A model generated the notes under the pieces. It ran no database searches. It was given only the letters and a program-made list of their open reading frames with translations, and was not told where the DNA came from. Below, piece by piece: positions 1-6,981 of a DNA stretch of 12,653 bases (the first letter of the stretch is position 1; each line of letters begins with the position of its first letter). The position numbers and the translations under genes are program-made. Origin of the DNA: FEN-1297 sp963787005 (lineage in GTDB: Bacteria; Bacteroidota; Ignavibacteria; Ignavibacteriales; Ignavibacteriaceae); contig CAWBBX010000023.1 of NCBI GenBank assembly GCA_963787005.1, positions 1-12,653 of the forward strand, written 5' to 3'.

Positions 1-73
1 CAACATAATTATTCAAAAGCCTGCTCCTTTTCACAGCGTGAAACCTTGGAGTAATATGATTTAGGATAGCTTT
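1..73. other. Left edge, no gene seen
   Basis: These bases lie upstream of the first twin operator. I see no open frame with a usable start, no hairpin and no RNA gene. An ATTTAGGATA stretch at 59-68 repeats part of the downstream promoter-like element, but it is AT-rich and may be chance. The segment may be the tail of the intergenic region following a gene outside the window. Confidence 0.4.
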
Positions 74-109
74 TGTTCGTCAGCGTTCACAATTGTCCGT
101 AATCGGACG
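74..109. promoter_or_regulatory. Twin operator A (two 16-bp inverted repeats)
   Basis: Two sites of the same design lie head to tail. Site A1 (74-89) reads TGTTCG-TCAG-CGTTCA and is an imperfect inverted repeat. Site A2 (94-109) reads TGTCCG-TAAT-CGGACG and contains the perfect 5-bp arms GTCCG/CGGAC. The site starts are 20 bp apart, about two helical turns, so two protein dimers could sit on the same DNA face. The same pair with the same 20-bp phase occurs upstream of permease 3 (6676-6711). I infer a dimeric, probably helix-turn-helix, regulator. Fis-type enhancer-binding proteins often act from such upstream positions. The regulator is not encoded in this window. Confidence 0.6.
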
Positions 110-154
110 GTTAATGAAATGAAAAACCTGCAATCAAACCATTTTAACTCATTT

Positions 155-173
155 ATTTAGGCATATTCTTTGT
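155..173 (+). promoter_or_regulatory. Candidate promoter of module 1, sigma-54-like
   Basis: The stretch ATTTAGG-cat-ATTCT-t-TG contains AGGCATA-N4-TTGT, which has the GG and G of a sigma-54 -24/-12 promoter (TGGCACG-N4-TTGC) at the right spacing, but a T in place of the -12 C. It lies 46 bp downstream of twin operator A and about 45 bp upstream of the first start codon. The same 18-bp pattern, identical at 14 positions, recurs at 6831-6848. A sigma-70-like -10 (TATTCT, 164-169) overlaps it but has no good -35 box, so the sigma class is unresolved. Confidence 0.35.
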
Positions 174-216
174 TCTTGTATTTAAGACACTACTGTTTAA
201 TTGGAAGGGGTACAGA

Positions 217-954
217 ATGATTTTTAAATATTTTATAGCTGCTTTTCTGACTTTATTATTTAGTACCAGCACACCTTCTCAGACTTCTCCTAAAAAGAAA
301 ATTTACATGGACATTGCACACGGGGAAAGATTCTGGAATGATCCGGGAGACATGAAAGGGCAGAATGAGAATATTATCAACAGGGTCAAACATATGACCG
401 ATCAATTCGTTAAAACAGCCTCATCCGTAAACGGGGAGTTACTGTACTTGAAAAATGAAATTAAGCCGGAAAGTCTATCCCGCTGCGATCTGCTGTTTAT
501 TCATATACCTTCTTCTAAATATACTCTCGGGGAAATTAAAGCTATAGATGAATATTTAAATCACGGCGGCTCTTTGTTTCTCGTAATGGATGAAGATTAC
601 TGGTCGACTCTACAGGATGCTAATGTAAATGATATTATCAAACCTTTCGGTATACAATTCGGTGAACAAAGTTCGGATACAACATTAGGCGGAGTTACCA
701 AAGTCGGATTTATTACGGAGAAGTCTTTAAAAATTAATTATTACGGCGGAAGAATTATTAACGGAGGTACTCCTTTCTGTTTTAATAAAAACGGCCAATA
801 TCCTTTTGGTGTATACAAAAGTCTAAAGAATGGAGGCAAAATTATAGTAATGGGAGACGGAATGACGTCGTTATATATGACGACCTGGAAGGGAGTGAAA
901 GGTTTCCAATGTGCGGAATTTATGCACGATGTATTTAAGTGGCTTTTAGACTAA
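217..954 (+). CDS. Secreted GIFT/DUF4350-like (class I amidotransferase fold) protein
   Basis: This 245-residue protein begins with a Sec signal peptide: positive residues at 1-4, a hydrophobic core at about 5-16 and likely cleavage near 20-22. It is therefore probably periplasmic or surface-exposed. The mature part starts with a beta strand followed by DIAHGERFWND (32-42). A strand at about 90-98 (CDLLFIHIP) precedes a helix and a glycine turn, YLNHGGSLFLVMDED (113-127). Near the end, GGKIIVMGDGM (206-216) resembles the last strand and turn of GIFT/DUF4350-type domains, which have a class I glutamine amidotransferase-like fold. No Cys-His-Glu catalytic triad is evident, so a binding role is more likely than catalysis. 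The start is supported by AAGGGG at 205-210, six bases before the ATG. It is the first gene of module 1, 82 bp before permease 1 on the same strand, so co-transcription is likely. The family call is by pattern only. Confidence 0.6.
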   Translation: MIFKYFIAAFLTLLFSTSTPSQTSPKKKIYMDIAHGERFWNDPGDMKGQNENIINRVKHMTDQFVKTASSVNGELLYLKNEIKPESLSRCDLLFIHIPSSKYTLGEIKAIDEYLNHGGSLFLVMDEDYWSTLQDANVNDIIKPFGIQFGEQSSDTTLGGVTKVGFITEKSLKINYYGGRIINGGTPFCFNKNGQYPFGVYKSLKNGGKIIVMGDGMTSLYMTTWKGVKGFQCAEFMHDVFKWLLD

Positions 955-1036
955 GATAATAACGTTCTGATTTAGATCGTCTTTAATAATAATTTCCGGG
1001 AAATAAATAGTTCCTAAAATCGGGGAAGGTAAACAA

Positions 1037-3418
1037 ATGTTAAAACATAACCTGCTGATTATTTTTAGAAACTTCAGAAGACATAAAAGTACTTTTTTAA
1101 TTAATCTTATTGGTTTGTCAATAGGAATTGCTTGTGCACTATTTATTTACATGTGGGTGAATGATGAACTAAACGTGGATAAATTTAATGAAAATGATGG
1201 CAGGCTTTACCAGGTAATGGCTAATTTTAAATCTCCGCAGGGAATTCAAACCGTAAAAATAACACCGATAGTAATGGCGAGTGCAATGAAGGCTGAATTC
1301 CCGGAGGTAAAATATGCCGCGGCCACGAATGAATTTCTATTTTACACTAAAGAGGGTATGCTTATAAACGGTGGGGAACATTTAAAAGCTAGAGGGATGT
1401 TTGCCGGCGAAGACTTTTTCCATGTATTTTCATATCGTCTTGTGCAGGGCAACATAAATTCGGTGCTGAATAATAAAAACGACATTGTTATTTCAGAAGA
1501 ACAGGCAAAAAAATTATTTGGTACGGCAAAAAATATTGTCGGTAAAACCTTAAAGTGGCAGCACCCGTTTTTTCAGGGGACATTCCATATTTCAGGCGTT
1601 TATAAAGATCCGCCGGCAAACTCGAGGTACCAATTTGACGTAGTATTTAACATTAAAAAGATATTGGATAATGATTCTTTTGCAAAGACATGGAAAGGCT
1701 TTTATGCCGAGACATGCTTATTACTAAAAAAAGGTACCGACGTTAACCGGTTTAATGAAAAAATAGCCAACTACTTAAAATCCAAAGACCCGTCCGATAA
1801 GAACGTTACATTATTTGTCCAGCAGTTTTCTAAAAAGTATCTATACGGTCATTACGAAAACGGCGCCGTATCCGGGGGAAGAATAACATACGTAAAGCTG
1901 TTTTCGGTTATTGCCATACTTATACTTCTTATAGCTTGTGTCAATTTTATGAATTTATCTACAGCCAAAGCATCGACAAGAATAAAAGAGATCGGCGTAA
2001 AGAAAACAATTGGAGCAAACAGAAAAGAGATTATATTTCAATATATCCTTGAATCATTGTCTATTACTTTTTTGTCCTTAATATTAGCAATTGTCATAAT
2101 AGAACTATTACTTCCGCAATTCAATTCCATTACTGGAAAAGCCGTTTCCATGAACTTTAATCCGACGTTTATTTTAGTTGTTCTTGGAATAACAATTTTT
2201 ACCGGACTTATCGCCGGAAGTTATCCTGCATTACATCTTTCAAAGCTTACTCCGGTTAAAATGCTTAAGGGGAAGCTCAATACTTCTTTCGGCGAACTGT
2301 GGGTGCGAAAAGGGTTGGTTATATTTCAATTTTCGTTATCGATTATTTTTATAGTCGGCGTATTTGTTATTAATAAGCAAATTGAATTTACGCAAACTAA
2401 AAATCTCGGATACAACCGGGATAATATTTTATGTTTTCAATGGAAAGAACCCCCCGGTTCTTCCGGCAAAGCCGATAATGATTATGATTCATTTGTATCG
2501 GAGCTTAAAAGCATACCGGGAGTTGTGGATGTAACAAATATGTCCGGGAGTATCCTGAAAGACTTTATCGGACAGACTGGCTGCTCATGGAGCGGACAAA
2601 AATCAGACAAGTCCTATTTATTTAAAGCTCCGTTTGTCGGTTATGATTTCATTAAAACTCTTGGTTTGAAAATTGTCAAAGGACGATCTTTTTCGAAAAA
2701 ATTCAGTGATGAAAATTCCAAAATTATAGTGAATCAGGCAGCCGTAAAAATGATGGGGTTAAAAGATCCTATCAACAAACGCATTCGGTTTGATATGCAG
2801 ATTATTGGCGTTATTAAGGACTTTCATTACGGATCACTGCGTGAAAAAATCGAACCTATGATTCTCCGGTTTCGACAACATAATCCTGATGTTATGGTTA
2901 AAATAAAGGCCGGGACTGAAAAAACGACCATAGCGCAACTCGGTGCACTATATAAGAGGTTTAATGATGATCAACCGTTCGAATTCACTTTTATGGATAA
3001 TGATTATCAGGCACTCTATAAATCGGAAATTCAAACAGGGAGGCTTTCCGCCTACTTTGCCGGATTGGCAATCATCATTTCATGTCTGGGGCTGCTCGGT
3101 CTGACGGCTTTCACTACGCAGAAAAGACTGAAAGAGATTGGGATCCGCAAGGTATTAGGTTCGAGTGAATTTGGAATTATATATCTGCTATCAAAAGATT
3201 TCACAAAATTAGTTACTGCTTCAATTATAATAGCGTTGCCTTTGAGTTATCTTTTAATAATAAACTGGCTTGACGGTTTCGCTTATAGAATAAGCTTGAA
3301 CCTCTGGTATTTTTTGGCTGCTGGCATCCTAACATTATTGATAGCCTGGCTTACTATCGGAACGCAAGCATTAAAAGCTGCAAGGATTAATCCTTCACGA
3401 TGTTTAAGAGATGAATAG
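1037..3418 (+). CDS. MacB/FtsX-type ABC transporter permease 1 (RDE subtype)
   Basis: This 793-residue inner-membrane permease has the duplicated MacB layout. TM1 is at about 20-42, followed by periplasmic MacB-like domain 1 (about 45-283). TM2-4 fall at about 285-306, 337-360 and 376-400, and TM5 at about 425-445. Periplasmic domain 2 spans about 450-668, then TM6-8 fall at about 671-692, 725-742 and 756-776. Both FtsX cores carry the cytoplasmic segment that contacts the ATPase: RIKEIGVKKTIGA (315-327) and RLKEIGIRKVLGS (697-709). Known relatives are mechanotransmission-type transporters that drive export or envelope processes rather than moving substrate through the membrane themselves. 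The ATPase partner must be encoded elsewhere. The C-terminus, NPSRCLRDE, matches permease 3, its close paralogue. The ATG follows GGGGAAGG (1022-1029) with a seven-base gap. Substrate unknown. Confidence 0.92.
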   Translation: MLKHNLLIIFRNFRRHKSTFLINLIGLSIGIACALFIYMWVNDELNVDKFNENDGRLYQVMANFKSPQGIQTVKITPIVMASAMKAEFPEVKYAAATNEFLFYTKEGMLINGGEHLKARGMFAGEDFFHVFSYRLVQGNINSVLNNKNDIVISEEQAKKLFGTAKNIVGKTLKWQHPFFQGTFHISGVYKDPPANSRYQFDVVFNIKKILDNDSFAKTWKGFYAETCLLLKKGTDVNRFNEKIANYLKSKDPSDKNVTLFVQQFSKKYLYGHYENGAVSGGRITYVKLFSVIAILILLIACVNFMNLSTAKASTRIKEIGVKKTIGANRKEIIFQYILESLSITFLSLILAIVIIELLLPQFNSITGKAVSMNFNPTFILVVLGITIFTGLIAGSYPALHLSKLTPVKMLKGKLNTSFGELWVRKGLVIFQFSLSIIFIVGVFVINKQIEFTQTKNLGYNRDNILCFQWKEPPGSSGKADNDYDSFVSELKSIPGVVDVTNMSGSILKDFIGQTGCSWSGQKSDKSYLFKAPFVGYDFIKTLGLKIVKGRSFSKKFSDENSKIIVNQAAVKMMGLKDPINKRIRFDMQIIGVIKDFHYGSLREKIEPMILRFRQHNPDVMVKIKAGTEKTTIAQLGALYKRFNDDQPFEFTFMDNDYQALYKSEIQTGRLSAYFAGLAIIISCLGLLGLTAFTTQKRLKEIGIRKVLGSSEFGIIYLLSKDFTKLVTASIIIALPLSYLLIINWLDGFAYRISLNLWYFLAAGILTLLIAWLTIGTQALKAARINPSRCLRDE

Positions 3419-3502
3419 ATAAAAATCCTTATAGGCTAATGGTTATACTAAACCTGAATATATTAAACGGAAGTTTTATGTGAGAACAAATAGTGTGATA
3501 AA

Positions 3503-4174
3503 TTGGGAAAAAATATCAAAATATTTTTATTAGTATTGATTCTAGTATCGTTTAATGGGATTTCTTTTGCACAGAAAGACACAATTGTTTTCGATTTATC
3601 CAAAATACCGAAGGAAAGCGGCTGGAGAATTTTTAACCGTAAAGTAAATTTAGTAAATGAAAATAAGGGGACTCATTTACATTTTAATGCACAGCCGGGT
3701 TATGGACTTGCATGGCATGAAGATTGTAATTTTTATAACGGAGTTATAGAAGTTTATATTAAAGGAGAAGATATACAGGGGAGGAGCTTCATTGGTATTG
3801 CGTTTCGAGGAGTTGATGAAAAAACCTACGATGCCGTTTATTTTCGCCCTTTTAATTTTATTAGTAAAGATTCGGTTCGTAGAAACCACAGTGTCCAATA
3901 TATTTCTATGCCGGTCAACACCTGGGAAAAATTGCGTAAAGAAGCGCCGGGGAAATATGAAAATGATATCGAACATGCTCTCGATCCCAATTCTTTTTTC
4001 CACGCGAAGATTATTTTGGATAAAGCGAAGGTCAGTGTATATGTTAACGATAATCCGGATCCGTGTTTAGTTGTAAACGAGTTAACAAATAGAACCGGAG
4101 GATGGGTAGGCCTATGGGTCGGGAATAATTCCGAAGGTACATTTGCATACCTGAAAATTACTAATAAACAATAA
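3503..4174 (+). CDS. Secreted concanavalin A-like (LamG/DUF1080-type) domain protein
   Basis: This is a 223-residue protein with a clear signal peptide: MGKNIK, then a hydrophobic stretch at about 7-20 and an SFA-Q cleavage site after residue 23. The remainder looks like a beta-sandwich of the concanavalin A/LamG or DUF1080 type. Alternating strands run at about 79-86 (GVIEVYIK), 95-102 (FIGIAFRG) and 108-116 (TYDAVYFRP), with a pair at 167-182 (HAKIILDKAKVSVYVN), and it ends with GGWVGLWVG (199-207) and AYLKI (215-219). These folds bind or cleave glycans; I see no convincing catalytic acid pair, so binding is as likely as hydrolysis. The start must be TTG: an in-frame TAG lies at 3491-3493, no ATG lies nearby, and moving downstream would remove the signal peptide. 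Shine-Dalgarno pairing is weak. The gene lies between permeases 1 and 2 and ends 35 bp before permease 2, suggesting co-expression. Confidence 0.7.
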   Translation: MGKNIKIFLLVLILVSFNGISFAQKDTIVFDLSKIPKESGWRIFNRKVNLVNENKGTHLHFNAQPGYGLAWHEDCNFYNGVIEVYIKGEDIQGRSFIGIAFRGVDEKTYDAVYFRPFNFISKDSVRRNHSVQYISMPVNTWEKLRKEAPGKYENDIEHALDPNSFFHAKIILDKAKVSVYVNDNPDPCLVVNELTNRTGGWVGLWVGNNSEGTFAYLKITNKQ

Positions 4175-4209
4175 TGATAAAAGCAATTTGAAATTTAGGG
4201 GAAAATTAA

Positions 4210-6594
4210 ATGATTAAAAATTATCTAAAAATTGCCTTTAGAAATCTTATCCGCAAAAAAGTATTTTCTTTCATTAACATTTTCGGCTTGGCCATCGGTA
4301 TGGCGTGCACGATTCTGATCCTGTTGTGGGTCAGGGATGAGCTGAGTTACGATAATTTCCAAAAGAACGGAAACAATATCTACCGTGTGGTTTACGAATG
4401 GGGAAGTGCCCCTGAGAAGTGGGGAACGTCTCCCGGGCTCCTGGCTCCCGAAGCAAAAAAAGTAATACCGGAAGTAGTTAACGCTGCCAGGATATTGAAG
4501 AGGCCGAAAATGCTTGTAAAGGCCGTGGGAAAATCATCTGACATGCCGGCTTTTTATGAAGATAAATATTATATGGTTGATCCTTCCTTATTCAAGATGT
4601 TTACATTTCCTTTTATACATGGTAATCCTAAGACAGCGCTGGACAACGGAGTCGTTATTACGAAAAGCATTGCGCTGAAATACTTCGGTACAACGAATGC
4701 CTTGGGGAAGAGATTGAATTTCAATGATTGGTTTGATGTTACCGTGACCGGAGTTATCAAAGATATTCCTCAAAATTCCCAGTTCAATTTCAATATATTC
4801 ACGCGGCTAGAGGATTTGAGAAAATTTTTCCCCGGCGGTTTTACCTGGGGCAACGCAATACATCAAACTTACCTGCAGTTAGCGCCCAAAAGCGATGTGA
4901 AGCGAGTACAAGAAAAGTTAGTGGAATTAAACAAGCAGCACAACCAATTTGCCGCCAAGAACGGAGTAAGAATTATTCTGCAGCCGCTGAGAGATGTATA
5001 TCTTGATGCGGGAGTTTCGGGAGCGACTGTTAAGCAGGGCGATATGAGCTACGTTTATCTCTTCTCAATAATAGCTTTTTTGATATTATTTATCGGCTGT
5101 ATAAATTTTATTAATCTTTCGACAGCTCAAACATCTGCGCGTGCGCGAAGTATCGGTATGCTCAAAATTATAGGCGCCGATAGGACCAGTTTGTTCAAAC
5201 AGATCCTGGGAGAAGGTATTTTTATGTCGTTTCTCTCGGCCTTTTTAGCCGTTATAATTGTCGAGTTAACTCTTCCCGTATTTAACGGTTTTTCAGGAAA
5301 AAATTTATCTCTTTCCTATACCGATCTTTCACAATTGGCACTTTTCATACTTATGATCGTTATAACCGGATTGTTGGCCGGAATATTTCCTGCCGTTTAT
5401 TTCTCAGGTTTCAGACCGATGCAGGCCTTCACAAGTAAATGGATGGGCTCAAGAACGGGCGGATTCCGCAAAGGATTGGTAATTACCCAGTTTACATCGG
5501 CTGTTATTTTAATAATCGTTACGCTTACAATTTCCGATCAGCTGAATTTCCTGAGAAATAAAAAACTCGGTTTTAAGAAGGACAACATCGTTTGTCTACC
5601 GGTTAAATCCAATGTTGGGGAACACTATCAATCGTTCAGAAACGAGCTCCTGAGGCAAGAGAATATTAAGGATGTCGGAATTAAAAATTCAATTACTACC
5701 GAAGGAATCAATCATACCGTTTTATGGTGGGAAGGCAAAGACCCGAACAGAAGAATTTCCGCAGAGATTGACGCGGTGGATTATAATTTTATAAATACAC
5801 TTAACCTTAAAATTATTGACGGAAGAGATTTCTCTAAAAAATATCCTTCAGATTTAAATAACGCTTTTATTGTGAATGAAATGGCGGTCGAGGCGATGGA
5901 GTTGAAAAACCCCGTAGGCACTCATCTAAAGGCCGGCGGCAGGGACGGTTATATAGTCGGGGTAGTGAAGGATGCTAATTTTAAATCCTTAAAAGAACCT
6001 GTCCAACCGATGATATTCAACCTTACTGACAATTTCTCCGGCGATTTAATGAACTTATTCGGAGTCATTTATATCTCGATTAAACCGGCGGAAATACCTG
6101 GCACTGTAAAATATATAAAAACAACTTGGGACAAATTTAATCCCGGCTATCCTTTTGAGTATTATTTCCTGGATGAAACCTATAATAATCTTTATAATTC
6201 GGAGGCTAGGCTTGCAGATATTTTCGGAGTATTCACTTTCCTTGCCTTATTCGTAACAATCCTGGGCTTATTCGGTCTAGCATTATTTATGACCGAACAG
6301 CGTACTAAAGAGATAGGTATAAGAAAAGTGCTGGGAGCGTCGGTCATCAACATACTTTCTCTTCTATCCGGCAGTTTCGGCAAGTGGCTTCTTACGGCTA
6401 ATATAATAGCATGGCCGCTGGCCTGGTTTATTATGGAAGGGTGGCTGGGATCGTATGCATACCATATAGAGATGGGAATATTTACGTTTCTTACTGCGGG
6501 TTCAATAGTTTTTATTGTCACTCTGTTTACGGTCGGAATAATAGCAATAAAAGCGGCAACCGCCAACCCTGTGAAGAGCTTAAGATATGAATAA
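4210..6594 (+). CDS. MacB/FtsX-type ABC transporter permease 2 (RYE subtype)
   Basis: This 794-residue double permease has TM1 at about 20-42, periplasmic domain 1 at 45-280, TM2-4 at about 282-303, 333-356 and 375-399, and TM5 at about 421-441. Periplasmic domain 2 lies at 448-668, and TM6-8 at about 670-694, 724-742 and 756-778. The second cytoplasmic coupling segment is canonical (RTKEIGIRKVLGA, 698-710). The first is degenerate, RARSIGMLKIIGA (311-323), with the KE of the KEIG motif replaced by RS, which may weaken ATPase contact on that half. Periplasmic domain 2 ends in DETYNNLYNSE, as in the other copies. The C-terminus NPVKSLRYE and the N-terminal INIFGLAIG group it with permease 4. 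AGGGGA (4196-4201) gives a good ribosome binding site eight bases before the ATG. It is the last gene of module 1; no terminator hairpin follows. Confidence 0.92.
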   Translation: MIKNYLKIAFRNLIRKKVFSFINIFGLAIGMACTILILLWVRDELSYDNFQKNGNNIYRVVYEWGSAPEKWGTSPGLLAPEAKKVIPEVVNAARILKRPKMLVKAVGKSSDMPAFYEDKYYMVDPSLFKMFTFPFIHGNPKTALDNGVVITKSIALKYFGTTNALGKRLNFNDWFDVTVTGVIKDIPQNSQFNFNIFTRLEDLRKFFPGGFTWGNAIHQTYLQLAPKSDVKRVQEKLVELNKQHNQFAAKNGVRIILQPLRDVYLDAGVSGATVKQGDMSYVYLFSIIAFLILFIGCINFINLSTAQTSARARSIGMLKIIGADRTSLFKQILGEGIFMSFLSAFLAVIIVELTLPVFNGFSGKNLSLSYTDLSQLALFILMIVITGLLAGIFPAVYFSGFRPMQAFTSKWMGSRTGGFRKGLVITQFTSAVILIIVTLTISDQLNFLRNKKLGFKKDNIVCLPVKSNVGEHYQSFRNELLRQENIKDVGIKNSITTEGINHTVLWWEGKDPNRRISAEIDAVDYNFINTLNLKIIDGRDFSKKYPSDLNNAFIVNEMAVEAMELKNPVGTHLKAGGRDGYIVGVVKDANFKSLKEPVQPMIFNLTDNFSGDLMNLFGVIYISIKPAEIPGTVKYIKTTWDKFNPGYPFEYYFLDETYNNLYNSEARLADIFGVFTFLALFVTILGLFGLALFMTEQRTKEIGIRKVLGASVINILSLLSGSFGKWLLTANIIAWPLAWFIMEGWLGSYAYHIEMGIFTFLTAGSIVFIVTLFTVGIIAIKAATANPVKSLRYE

Positions 6595-6675
6595 GTGAGA
6601 ATTTAAAAGTCTGCTTTCCTGCACCGGTTATCGTCGTCTTTAGAATTCATTGAGCTGAAAGCCCGAGGTTTAATT

Positions 6676-6711
6676 CGTCCGAATTCGGACATTGGCGTTC
6701 GGATATGGACG
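6676..6711. promoter_or_regulatory. Twin operator B (two 16-bp inverted repeats)
   Basis: Site B1 (6676-6691) reads CGTCCG-AATT-CGGACA and includes the perfect 14-bp palindrome GTCCGAATTCGGAC. Site B2 (6696-6711) reads CGTTCG-GATA-TGGACG, a near-perfect copy of the same design. The starts are 20 bp apart, the same as at 74-109. Within site B1 the arms are the best palindrome in the window. Placement upstream of permease 3 and spacing identical to the module 1 leader argue for one shared dimeric regulator. Whether it activates or represses cannot be read from the sequence. Confidence 0.65.
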
Positions 6712-6738
6712 ATAAAAAACTTACCAATTATTCTCCTG

Positions 6739-6768
6739 TTGTTGCATTAAAGATGATCAAGCTATAAT
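6739..6768 (+). promoter_or_regulatory. Candidate sigma-70-like promoter of module 2
   Basis: A perfect TATAAT lies at 6763-6768, preceded by TTGTTG (6739-6744) with an 18-base spacer, or TTGCAT (6742-6747) with a 15-base spacer. The -35 match is poor, which would suit an activator-dependent promoter driven from the operators ending at 6711. It would leave a leader of roughly 200 bases. Some Bacteroidota use a different -33/-7 consensus, so a TATAAT in AT-rich DNA is weak evidence. Confidence 0.3.
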
Positions 6769-6830
6769 GTATTCCCAAATAATAACTTAGAAGGTCCCTA
6801 TAATTATGGAAAGCGTGAGATCCGATTGTT

Positions 6831-6849
6831 ATTTAGGATAATTCTCTGG
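6831..6849 (+). promoter_or_regulatory. Shared promoter-like element, second copy
   Basis: ATTTAGG-ata-ATTCT-c-TG matches the element at 155-172 at 14 of 18 positions with no gap. It retains the GG and the G twelve bases later expected of a sigma-54 -24/-12 promoter, but has GG rather than GC at -13/-12. It sits 120 bp beyond twin operator B and about 134 bp before the permease 3 start. This competes with the TATAAT at 6763-6768 as the module 2 promoter. Confidence 0.25.
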
Positions 6850-6981
6850 TACAAATCTTGTCTTATTACAACAAAATACCCTTCCGTGGAAGTAAGTCTT
6901 GAATTCATAGAGCAAAATGGGTGAGTGAAATACAAAATTATTTTGATGAGATTTATATCCAAGTAGAGAGGAATTACAAGG

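Larger units (their letters stand above)
6595..6981. other. Module 2 regulatory leader
   Basis: This 387-base gap between permeases 2 and 3 contains no convincing gene. From left to right it holds the twin operator (6676-6711), a sigma-70-like promoter candidate (6739-6768) and an ATTTAGG-N3-ATTCT element (6831-6848) also found upstream of module 1. The ribosome binding region is AGAGAGG (6965-6971), ten bases before the ATG, plus AAGG immediately before it. Very short frames such as ATG ATC AAG CTA TAA at 6754 look like chance. I saw no riboswitch-like fold. Confidence 0.55.

Noticed and set aside
6192..6566. 124-residue minus-strand frame inside permease 2
   Set aside because: It is the complement of a conserved membrane region; similar antisense frames appear opposite the same region in the other permeases, as expected from shared codon pattern.
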